The position numbers and the translations under genes were made by a program. Positions 1 through 5,591 of a DNA stretch of 6,219 bases are shown in pieces. Each line of letters opens with the position of its first letter. The first letter of the stretch is position 1. A model generated the notes under the pieces. That model made no database searches. It had not been told where the DNA came from and saw only the letters and a list, made by a program, of their open reading frames with translations. Source of the DNA: Gemmatimonadaceae bacterium (lineage in GTDB: Bacteria > Gemmatimonadota > Gemmatimonadetes > Gemmatimonadales > Gemmatimonadaceae); contig JANWKK010000182.1 in NCBI GenBank assembly GCA_025451425.1, forward strand, positions 1 to 6,219, read 5' to 3'.

Positions 1-2500
1 CGAGCCCGGCGAGCGCCTGACGAATGCCGGTGCGCAAGCTCAAGACGATCAGCTCACGCGGCGTCGCGCCTAACGCAGCGCGAATGCCGAACTCGTGCTC
101 GCGCGACGCAACGACCTGCGATACGATCCCGAAGATCCCGATCGCCGACAACGCGAGCGCCAACACACCGAATAAGCCGAGCGCGCCCATCGCGAAGCGC
201 GGACCGCCGATCGCTGCATTCACGATGTTGCGCATCGTTCGAACTTCAGAGATCGGGAGCCGCGGGTCGAGCTGCTGCACGATCCCTCGAACTGGTGCGA
301 CGAGCGTCGCTGGATCGCCATCCGTCCGCACGACGAGGCTCATGCTCCGTCGTGTGCTCCCCGGCGCGACGGCGAACTGTGCGAGCGTCGCGTAGAACTC
401 GGGCTTCACTTTACCGACAAGCGTGTTGTGGTGCACGTCGTCGACGACGCCGACGATCGTGTACCGCTTCGTCGTGTCGGCGCCGCCGATTCGCACGCGC
501 GTGCCGAGTGCGTGTCGGCCCGCGAGATACTGTTGCGTGAATGTGCGATTGACGATCATCGCCAGCGGCCCCGCCATGTCGTCGCGCGCGTCGAACACGC
601 GCCCCTCGCGCAGAGTGAGTCCCATTGCCTCGAAGTAGCCGGGCGTCACGCTCTGCCAGTCGCCAGGCGTCCCCGGGTTCGGCGGCGGCGTGTAGCCTTC
701 GACCACCAGTCCCCAATCACCCATCTCCGTCGCCAGTGGCAGCAAGCGCACCGCGCCGACGCGCCTAACGCCGGGCACTGCTGCGACGCGCCGCTGCAGC
801 TCGTCCCAAAATGCGGCGACACGTATGGAGTCAGGATAGAACGTCGACGGCGTCGAGATGCGCATCGTCAGCACGCCATCAGGTCGGAATCCGGCGTCGA
901 TGGCGAGTAGATTGCGCACGCTGCGGATCATCAATCCCGCGGCGACGACGAGCACCACGGCCAGCGCGACCTCCGTCGCAACGAGCGAGTGTCGCCAGCG
1001 GAGGCGCGCGCGACTGGTCGTCGCGCCGCGACCGCCCTCTTTGAGCTCACCCGCGGGGGCGAGATGTGTCGCCTGAAGCGCCGGGAGAATACCCGCCAGC
1101 AGTGCGGCGAGTATCGCCACCACGAGCGCGAACGCCAGCACGCCCCAATCGAGCGTCGTCTCGGCGACGCGCGGCAGAGTCGCGGGGGCGCTAGCGCGAA
1201 TGAGACGAACGCCGAACGTGGCAAGCCCAATGCCCAGCGTCGCGCCCATTGCCGCGAGCACGCCACTCTCGGCCAACAGCAACCGCGTTAGCCGTTGCGA
1301 TCCGGCGCCGAGTGCGACGCGCACGGCTAATTCTCGCTTTCGCGACTCGCCACGCACCAGAAGGAGACCAGCAACGTTCGCGCAGGCAATGAGCAGGACG
1401 AATCCAACCGCGCCGAAGACAACGAGCAGCACCGGCCGTACGCGTCCCGTAATCTGCTCTTCCACGGGTACGGCGAACGCGTGAAAACCGACGTTCGCCA
1501 TGTAGCCGAACTTCTCGAGCTCGGCGACGACGCTTCGCAGCTGTCCGTTCGCCGCCGCGGCCGTTGCGCCCGGCGCAAGTCGCGCGACCGCGTAGAAGCC
1601 GTGGCTCGATCCACCCTTCGGGAATTCGGGTCCGGGCACCGCTCCCTGTGCCGCCGCGTCGGTCGCGAGCGGAAACCATGCTTCGCTCGGTCCGCTCGCG
1701 CCGAAGTCGATCGGGAGTCGGAAACCGTTAGGCATGACGCCGACGATGGTATACGTCTGCCCAGAGATCTGGACCTTTCGTCCAATGACCGATGGATCGC
1801 CACCGAAGCGTCGCTGCCAGAGCGAATTGCCGAGGATCACGACGCTCGGCCCATTCGGTCGATCTTCCTCAGCCGTAAAATTGCGGCCGTAAATCGGACG
1901 CACGCCAAGAATCGGGAAGACATTCATCTGCACATTCGCTGTGCGAATGCGCTCTGGACTGTCTCCGTCGAACGTCGACGAGCCGTCGTAGTAGATGGCG
2001 ATGTCGTGGAACGCCGGAATGCGCGCCTTCCATCCTTCCCATTCGTCGTACGAGAGCCAAGTCTGGTCGAAGCCCTTCCAGGCGCTCCAGACGACGGCGA
2101 CGCTCTCGGGATGGCCATAGGGCAGCGGCGTCAGAAGCACCTGTTTGACGACGCCGAACAGCGTCGTAGTCGCGCCGATGCCTAACGCGAGCGTAACCGT
2201 CGCGATCGTCGCAAAGCCCGCGCGCCGGCGGAGGGACCGAGCGGCGAAGCGTACGTCGCTCCATCCGTCGTAGAACCAGTTGGTCCCGCGCTCATCGCGC
2301 ACGTCATCCTTGTGCCGTTCGACGCCGCCGAAATCGCGCACCGCGCGGCGTCGCGCTTCCGCCTCCGAGAGTCCGGTCTCGACGTTGCGGCGCGTCTCCA
2401 TCTCGATATGGTAGCGCACCTCCTCGTCCATCTCGCGTTCCTGCCGGCGCCGGCCGACCAACGCGCCTAACGACGAGAACAGCTCGTGATACCAGGCCAT
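1..2500 (-). CDS. ADOP-family (MacB/FtsX-type) orphan ABC permease, C-terminus cut by window edge
   Basis: This is a large integral membrane permease of the MacB/FtsX superfamily, in the duplicated 'ADOP' form that usually lacks its own ATPase gene. I checked the frame at several points along its length; it is open for 833 codons with no frameshift. Residues 1 to about 75 form the cytoplasmic prefix seen in this family, with MDEEVRYHIE and a later AVRDFGGVERHKDDVRDE stretch. The first membrane helix contains LALGIGATTTLFGVVK near residue 105. A periplasmic MacB-like domain follows, then the first FtsX core near residues 353-400, including LIACANVAGLLLVRGES. A second periplasmic half starts with a helix at about 507-530. 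The final FtsX core begins near 755 and includes FGIRAALGATPREL. About 60 residues are probably missing at the C-terminus. The ATG at 2500 has a strong ribosome site. One base separates it from the padR stop, so the two genes are co-transcribed and likely translationally coupled. The substrate is unknown; export of a small molecule or a MacB-like mechanical role is inference. Confidence 0.93.
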   Translation of the reverse strand, partial: MAWYHELFSSLGALVGRRRQEREMDEEVRYHIEMETRRNVETGLSEAEARRRAVRDFGGVERHKDDVRDERGTNWFYDGWSDVRFAARSLRRRAGFATIATVTLALGIGATTTLFGVVKQVLLTPLPYGHPESVAVVWSAWKGFDQTWLSYDEWEGWKARIPAFHDIAIYYDGSSTFDGDSPERIRTANVQMNVFPILGVRPIYGRNFTAEEDRPNGPSVVILGNSLWQRRFGGDPSVIGRKVQISGQTYTIVGVMPNGFRLPIDFGASGPSEAWFPLATDAAAQGAVPGPEFPKGGSSHGFYAVARLAPGATAAAANGQLRSVVAELEKFGYMANVGFHAFAVPVEEQITGRVRPVLLVVFGAVGFVLLIACANVAGLLLVRGESRKRELAVRVALGAGSQRLTRLLLAESGVLAAMGATLGIGLATFGVRLIRASAPATLPRVAETTLDWGVLAFALVVAILAALLAGILPALQATHLAPAGELKEGGRGATTSRARLRWRHSLVATEVALAVVLVVAAGLMIRSVRNLLAIDAGFRPDGVLTMRISTPSTFYPDSIRVAAFWDELQRRVAAVPGVRRVGAVRLLPLATEMGDWGLVVEGYTPPPNPGTPGDWQSVTPGYFEAMGLTLREGRVFDARDDMAGPLAMIVNRTFTQQYLAGRHALGTRVRIGGADTTKRYTIVGVVDDVHHNTLVGKVKPEFYATLAQFAVAPGSTRRSMSLVVRTDGDPATLVAPVRGIVQQLDPRLPISEVRTMRNIVNAAIGGPRFAMGALGLFGVLALALSAIGIFGIVSQVVASREHEFGIRAALGATPRELIVLSLRTGIRQALAGL

Positions 2501-2501
2501 G

Positions 2502-2861
2502 TCATCCCCCTTGGAAAGCGAAGCGGAGCACGCGGTTCACGGCGCCGGACGAACGCTCCCACTCCTCGATCTCCGCCTCGAGCTGACGCCGTCCTTCGCG
2601 CGTGATCGCGTAATACCGCGCACGGCGATTGTTCTCGCTCGTGCGCCACTCCGCGCGGATCCAGCCGCGTCGCAGCATGCGTTGGAGGGCGGGGTAGAGC
2701 GACCCCTGATTGACGTCGAAGACGTCGTGGGAGATCTGCCGGAGCTTCAATGAAAGTCCCCAGCCGTGCAGGGGCTCGGCCGTGAGGAGCTTCAGCGTCA
2801 GCATCTCGAGGGTACCCTGGAGGACCTCGGATCGCTGGCTGGGTTGCCGGTCGGGTGCCAT
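2502..2861 (-). CDS. PadR-family transcriptional regulator
   Basis: This is a 119-residue winged helix-turn-helix repressor of the PadR family, of the short type that regularly sits just upstream of ADOP permeases. The N-terminal part has the typical LQGTLEMLTLKLL helix (residues 14-26) and LHGWGL (31-36). The recognition helix is within NQGSLYPALQRML (51-63). The wing and following helix are ENNRRARYYAITREGRRQL (77-95), and a C-terminal dimerisation helix ends the protein. The start at 2861 has AAAGGAG immediately upstream (2863-2869) with a spacer of only 1 nt, which is unusually tight. No better start is visible, and the N-terminus fits the family. It probably represses its own operon, including the permease, in response to an unidentified ligand or stress. 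I found no clear operator palindrome or convincing sigma-70 promoter upstream. Family assignment is secure; the inducer cannot be told. Confidence 0.95.
   Translation of the reverse strand: MAPDRQPSQRSEVLQGTLEMLTLKLLTAEPLHGWGLSLKLRQISHDVFDVNQGSLYPALQRMLRRGWIRAEWRTSENNRRARYYAITREGRRQLEAEIEEWERSSGAVNRVLRFAFQGG
2506..2512 (-). promoter_or_regulatory. Ribosome binding site of the permease gene, inside the end of padR
   Basis: The minus strand reads AAGGGGG five bases before the permease ATG at 2500, within the last sense codons of the padR-like gene. The junction reads TGACATG: the regulator's stop, one base, then the permease start. This supports the start chosen and suggests that ribosomes finishing the regulator can restart on the permease. 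Confidence 0.75.
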
Positions 2862-2956
2862 GCTCCTTTAGACGGCCAAAAGGAAGAAAGGGTTTCAATG
2901 GTCGAGAGGAATTATTTCGGCCGTGCCGGAAGGATGCCGGGATTCGTCCATTCGGC

Positions 2957-3172
2957 ATGGCGACGAATCCGACAGTCTTATGGGGCCGCGTCGGTGCGGT
3001 ATTCGGTGGGGTGATCGCCGTGATCCCCGCCGGGTTCTTCACGTTCATGGCGTTCATATTCAGCTTGACGGGGCCGCCGGGGAGCCCTATAGCTGAATTG
3101 ATGGCGGACGTCGAGCACGATCGAAGGATGCTTCGTCGTGCCTGCCTGCAACCCATTCGGCGCCGAGCGTAA
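2957..3172 (+). CDS. Possible small membrane protein, doubtful
   Basis: This is an open frame of 71 codons beginning at ATG 2957. Its product would have one long hydrophobic segment from about residue 12 to 40 (VGAVFGGVIAVIPAGFFTF and onward), a GPPG turn, then an acidic-to-basic tail ending in IRRRA. The hydrophobic segment and third-position GC are coding-like. Against it, no ribosome site lies at a useful distance before the ATG (an AAGGA lies more than 20 bases upstream), and I recognise no family. The frame also extends upstream to an ATG at 2855, but the extra residues look non-coding and would overlap the padR start. An antisense frame over the same stretch (3180-2467) runs into padR and the permease and is less credible. 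It may be a real small membrane protein, the remnant of one, or chance. Confidence 0.3.
   Translation: MATNPTVLWGRVGAVFGGVIAVIPAGFFTFMAFIFSLTGPPGSPIAELMADVEHDRRMLRRACLQPIRRRA
3065..3093 (+). promoter_or_regulatory. Candidate sigma-70-like promoter
   Basis: TTGACG (3065-3070), a 17-base spacer and TATAGC (3088-3093) match the housekeeping -35 and -10 boxes at five and four of six positions, with ideal spacing. It would fire rightward toward the L,D-transpeptidase gene, whose start is about 440 bases away, or toward a small RNA in the gap. It lies inside the doubtful ORF at 2957-3172. In DNA this GC-rich, such a match may be chance. Confidence 0.25.
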
Positions 3173-3252
3173 CTGAGCATTCTTTGGCGAGTTCATTTCC
3201 CGATTGAGATCTCGGGGCGTCTCGGCACTAGAGAACGGCGCAACGGCAGGCG

Positions 3253-3288
3253 TACGGATTTAACGGATGAAACGGATCTCACGGATCG
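3253..3288. repeat. Four-copy 9-bp imperfect tandem repeat with ACGGAT core
   Basis: Four units at exact 9-base spacing read TACGGATTT, AACGGATGA, AACGGATCT and CACGGATCG. All share ACGGAT; the last two or three bases vary. It lies between genes. Similar runs of ACGGAT units may be a dispersed repeat in this kind of genome, but that is recollection and was not checked. It could also be a cluster of binding sites on one DNA face, although 9 bp is not a full helical turn. Confidence 0.75.
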
Positions 3289-3324
3289 CGTCTCAACCGT
3301 TCATCGCTCCTCTCGCGACGCAAT

Positions 3325-3345
3325 GAGGCTTTGTTAAACAGCCTC
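3325..3345. repeat. Short perfect inverted repeat (6-bp stem, 9-base loop)
   Basis: GAGGCT and AGCCTC flank the AT-rich loop TTGTTAAAC. No T-run follows on either side, so it is not a typical intrinsic terminator. It may be structural or chance. Confidence 0.35.
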
Positions 3346-3382
3346 GGGACTGCTTCGTGCTTGTGCTCGATGGTGTGCTTTA

Positions 3383-3422
3383 GAAAGCCCTTTCGCTCTT
3401 TATTGGGAACAGCTGGGCTTTC
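3383..3422. repeat. Perfect 8-bp inverted repeat with 24-base spacer
   Basis: GAAAGCCC (3383-3390) pairs with GGGCTTTC (3415-3422). The right arm ends one base before a GCCTAACG octamer. The loop is long and there is no T-tract. The arms could form a stem in a transcript leader or mark the ends of a small element; neither is shown. Confidence 0.4.
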
Positions 3423-3521
3423 CGCCTAACGGACATCGGTGTTCCCCAAGGCCAACCTCTGCGAGCGATGAACCATCTGAATCGGGAACGTGAGTTGCCC
3501 TTTACACTTTTGCACTGGGGC

Positions 3522-3525
3522 GGAG
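3522..3525 (+). promoter_or_regulatory. Ribosome binding site fixing the L,D-transpeptidase start
   Basis: GGAG lies six bases before ATG 3532, within a purine-rich GGGGCGGAG stretch. It favours this ATG over the in-frame GTG at 3490, which has no comparable site and would add 14 residues unlike the family. Confidence 0.65.
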
Positions 3526-3531
3526 CGGCAC

Positions 3532-4059
3532 ATGCGCGGGAGCAATGGGCGAGGAAGGAGTCGCTGGCGAATTGGGGCCCTCCTGACCGTTGTGCCCCTC
3601 GTCCCCGTCCTCATCTGGTATACGCTGCTCCGTCCGGACGCTGCGGGGCGCCCGCCGACGCGACTCGAGGTCAGCCTCTCCGAACGCGAGCTCGACGTCA
3701 TACTCAAAGACGAAGTCGTTAAAACGGACTCAATTGCCATCGGCACGCCCAAGCATCCGACGCCCACGGGATCCTTTAGAACGGGCAAGATCGTTTGGAA
3801 TCCGAGCTGGAGGCCACCCGACGTTGCGTGGGCGCGCAATGAGACGTATCAGCCGCCGGGCAGTCCCGCGAATCCGATGCAAGGCGTGAAGATCTACTTC
3901 CAGGCGCCTGACTACTTCATTCACGGGACGAACGATCTCGACTCGATTGGAGAAGCAGCGTCGCACGGTTGCATTCGCATGACGGTCGATGACGCGTTTC
4001 GACTCGCGCATTGGATCGAACGCCAGGGCGGCGGCATCCGGCTCATAGTCGAAGACTGA
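3532..4059 (+). CDS. Membrane-anchored L,D-transpeptidase (YkuD domain)
   Basis: This is a 175-residue protein of the YkuD family, whose members form 3-3 cross-links in peptidoglycan or attach proteins to it outside the cytoplasmic membrane. Residues 1-13 are rich in arginine. A single hydrophobic helix spans about 14-33 and acts as signal anchor or uncleaved signal. The catalytic domain fills about 43-175. It includes AIGTPKHPTPTGSF (69-82), typical of the family, then FIHGT (His131) and SHGCIRM with the catalytic Cys147, His145 and Arg149. These are the expected active-site residues, so the enzyme looks functional. There is no LysM or other wall-binding domain, so it is a minimal form. An in-frame GTG at 3490 would give 189 residues, but ATG 3532 has the better ribosome site and gives a conventional anchor. 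It appears to be transcribed alone and faces the gene at 4464-4063 tail to tail. It could act as carboxypeptidase rather than transpeptidase. Confidence 0.93.
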   Translation: MRGSNGRGRSRWRIGALLTVVPLVPVLIWYTLLRPDAAGRPPTRLEVSLSERELDVILKDEVVKTDSIAIGTPKHPTPTGSFRTGKIVWNPSWRPPDVAWARNETYQPPGSPANPMQGVKIYFQAPDYFIHGTNDLDSIGEAASHGCIRMTVDDAFRLAHWIERQGGGIRLIVED

Positions 4060-4062
4060 CGC

Positions 4063-4464
4063 TCAGGCCTGCTGCGGTTGTTGTTGTCGTTGCGTCAACC
4101 GCGACGCGTAGAGCTTGGCGCCCAGCCAGGCTTGTGGAATGGCGAGAATGGCGAGCGCGATCGAATACCAGCGCGGTCCGAGATCGGAGTTCCATCTCAC
4201 GACCACTCCGATCACGCCGATGACCGCGCCGAGCACGCCGCCGATGATCGCGTGCGTCATCGGCTTGTTAGGTGCCAACCGCGCCGTCACCCAGGCGCCG
4301 GCAACGCCAAAGCCGGCGCGGTATGTGGTTGCTAACAAAGCCGTCGCGTCAGTGAGGCCCCTCTTTGGGTACACACCGGAGAAGAGCATCGTGACGTCAA
4401 CCAGCGTCGTCAGAATGATCGCGAACAGTGCGCCCGCGAGGATCGCCAAGATCGATTTACCCAT
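4063..4464 (-). CDS. Four-helix membrane protein of unknown function
   Basis: This is a 133-residue, strongly hydrophobic protein with four predicted membrane segments at about residues 4-28, 40-63, 69-89 and 100-120, and a polar glutamine-rich tail (TQRQQQPQQA). Landmarks are a YP motif after the first helix (32-33), ATTYRAGFGVAGAWVTARLAP (residues 45-65), and RWYSIALAILAIPQAWLGAKL before the tail. I recall similar uncharacterised membrane proteins from Acidobacteriota and Gemmatimonadota with the same helix order, but I cannot name a family or function. The ATG at 4464 is supported by GGAG seven bases upstream. Its stop lies 3 nt from the transpeptidase stop on the other strand, so transcripts from the two genes must overlap or share a terminator region. 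No separate terminator hairpin is visible there. Confidence 0.82.
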   Translation of the reverse strand: MGKSILAILAGALFAIILTTLVDVTMLFSGVYPKRGLTDATALLATTYRAGFGVAGAWVTARLAPNKPMTHAIIGGVLGAVIGVIGVVVRWNSDLGPRWYSIALAILAIPQAWLGAKLYASRLTQRQQQPQQA

Positions 4465-4493
4465 TGTGGTTCTCCGGTGGCGTTAGGTGCTAT

Positions 4494-4522
4494 TGTCATC
4501 CTGAGCGAAGCGAAGGATCTGC
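4494..4522 (+). repeat. Lone arm of a TGTCATCC...GGATCTGC palindromic repeat
   Basis: The sequence TGTCATCCTGAGCGAAGCG, continuing AAGGATCTGC, is one arm of the palindromic repeat whose complete copy lies at 5748-5843. No matching right arm (GCAGAT...GGAATGACA) occurs downstream, so this is a half copy or a decayed element. It sits 30 bases upstream of the membrane protein's start codon, on the promoter side of that gene. Its plus-strand translation gives the HPERSEGSA peptide that often appears in mis-annotated ORFs. Confidence 0.85.
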
Positions 4523-4580
4523 TATTCCTGTGCGCATGGATAGTTCGATGGCATTCGAGCTTACAATGGTCTCAACACCG

Positions 4581-4600
4581 AAACGGCCGGAAACGGCCGG
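4581..4600. repeat. Perfect 10-bp tandem duplication
   Basis: AAACGGCCGG occurs twice in direct succession, preceded by CCG and followed by AAAA, so the periodicity extends slightly on both sides. Each unit contains the palindrome CCGG. The role is unknown; slippage during replication is sufficient to explain it. Confidence 0.7.
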
Positions 4601-4750
4601 AAAAGCAGGATCAAACAACAGCCAGAGCTTTGAAGCGCTCCGAAAAGGCGATCCTCCCTCAGCCGGCGATCCGCATTCGCTTGACAGTCTGCCCGCGCAG
4701 TTCCAGCGTTACGATGCACAACCAGCGGCTCTCCTGCAACCTGCCTGACG

Positions 4751-5590
4751 ATGAAGAAAGCCATCGGCGACAACATGATCCCGAAGGGCTGGGGATTCGA
4801 GAAAGGTCTGGAGCTCGTGAAGACCGCGGGCTTCGATGGGATCGAGCTCTGGCTTGGTGACGAACCGTGGTTTCAGATGACGACCACGGACGCTGAAGTC
4901 CGCGAGCTCCGGCGCAAAGTCGAATCGGCGGGCCTCGTCGTCTCGAACGTCTCGACCGGCTTGCACTGGGCTTCGCCCCTTTCGGCGCGCGATCCAACGA
5001 TTCGCGCTCGAGCCGTCGCCATCGTCGATCGGCAGATTCAGACCGCGACACTGCTTGGCGCCGACGCGATTCTCGTCGTCGCCGGCCTCGTGACGGAAGA
5101 AGTTCCCTACAACGAGGTGTACCAACGCTGCGTCGAGACGCTCAAGCCGCTTGGTGAACGCGCGGCGCGTGCAGGCGTGAAGATCGGGTGCGAGAACTGT
5201 AACTCAGAGCAGCGTTTTCTCATCAGCCCGCGAGAGTTTGCTCAATTCCTCGACGATGTGCACAGTCCGGCCATCGGCCTGCACCTCGACGTCGGCAACA
5301 TTCACGACACCGGCTTCGCCGAGCAGTGGGTCGAGATTCACGGACCGCGCATCACCCGCATTCACGTCAAGGACGTCCTCAGGCACCGCGGTCGTTGCGG
5401 CGATCAGAGCGTCTACACGAATCTCTTCCTCGGCGACAATAACTGGCCCGCCATCCGTGCCGCGCTGAGCAAGGTTGGTTATGACGGCTGGCTCGTGGCC
5501 GAGATGGAGGCGCGGTATCGCTACGCGCCCGATCAGCAGTTCTACGATACGGCGCGCGCGATGGACCGCTTCATCGCGGGCAAGCTCTGA
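4751..5590 (+). CDS. Sugar phosphate isomerase/epimerase-like TIM-barrel protein
   Basis: This is a 279-residue cytoplasmic protein of the xylose isomerase-like TIM-barrel superfamily (AP endonuclease 2 fold), at the family's usual length. Successive barrel strands are recognisable: GFDGIELW (27-34), GLVVSNVSTGLHW (61-73), GADAILVVAG (103-112), GVKIGCEN (142-149), AIGLHLDVGN (174-183), RITRIHVKD (200-208) and GWLVAEME (246-253). The expected divalent-metal ligands are present as Glu148, Asp180, His205 and Glu251, so it should be an active isomerase, epimerase or related lyase. The substrate cannot be read from sequence; 3-keto sugars, hydroxypyruvate, ketohexoses and inositol derivatives are all used by relatives. 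The ATG at 4751 gives a family-like N-terminus (MKKAIGDNMIPKGW), although no clear ribosome site precedes it. Its stop is followed after one base by the next gene's ATG, so the two probably form an operon. Confidence 0.9.
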   Translation: MKKAIGDNMIPKGWGFEKGLELVKTAGFDGIELWLGDEPWFQMTTTDAEVRELRRKVESAGLVVSNVSTGLHWASPLSARDPTIRARAVAIVDRQIQTATLLGADAILVVAGLVTEEVPYNEVYQRCVETLKPLGERAARAGVKIGCENCNSEQRFLISPREFAQFLDDVHSPAIGLHLDVGNIHDTGFAEQWVEIHGPRITRIHVKDVLRHRGRCGDQSVYTNLFLGDNNWPAIRAALSKVGYDGWLVAEMEARYRYAPDQQFYDTARAMDRFIAGKL

Positions 5591-5591
5591 A

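Larger units (their letters stand above)
3173..3531. other. Intergenic region with short repeats and hairpins, no credible gene
   Basis: This stretch lies between the doubtful small ORF and the L,D-transpeptidase start. I see no protein frame with family-like features in either direction. It contains a 9-bp tandem repeat, two inverted repeats and one copy of the octamer GCCTAACG (3424-3431). It is visibly less GC-rich than its surroundings in places such as 3325-3410. The promoter of the transpeptidase gene probably lies here, but I cannot pick out a convincing one. Confidence 0.6.
4465..4750. other. Divergent intergenic region with repeat fragments
   Basis: This gap separates the minus-strand membrane protein from the plus-strand isomerase and should hold both promoters. 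It contains one arm of the palindromic repeat (4494-4522) and a 10-bp tandem duplication. A perfect TTGACA lies at 4681-4686, but the only TATAAT-like box after it (TACGAT, 4710-4715) is 23 bases away, too far for an ordinary sigma-70 promoter. Frames running through the gap on plus are translations of the repeat and look spurious. Confidence 0.6.

Noticed and set aside
1481..2185. Plus-strand 234-residue frame
   Set aside because: It is antisense to the permease, very arginine-rich, and matches nothing; long antisense frames are expected in GC-rich genes.
2467..3180. Minus-strand 237-residue frame spanning the gap, padR and the permease start
   Set aside because: It overlaps two secure genes in a different frame, and its product is low-complexity and basic.
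3325..3422. Two inverted repeats as rho-independent terminators
   Set aside because: Neither is followed by a run of T on either strand; one has a 24-base loop.
3490..3531. Upstream GTG start for the L,D-transpeptidase
   Set aside because: No ribosome site precedes it, and the added residues (with two cysteines before the anchor) do not resemble the family; ATG 3532 has GGAG at six bases.
4681..4715. TTGACA plus TACGAT as promoter of the isomerase operon
   Set aside because: The -35 match is perfect, but the spacer is 23 bases, outside the range for a normal sigma-70 promoter, and the -10 match is only four of six.
4428..4748. Plus-strand frame containing CHPERSEGSA
   Set aside because: The peptide is the translation of the lone repeat arm. 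The frame starts antisense to the membrane protein gene and has no ribosome site or recognisable domain.
4477..4860. Plus-strand 127-residue frame running into the isomerase
   Set aside because: It reads through the repeat arm and the tandem duplication, then overlaps the isomerase in another frame.
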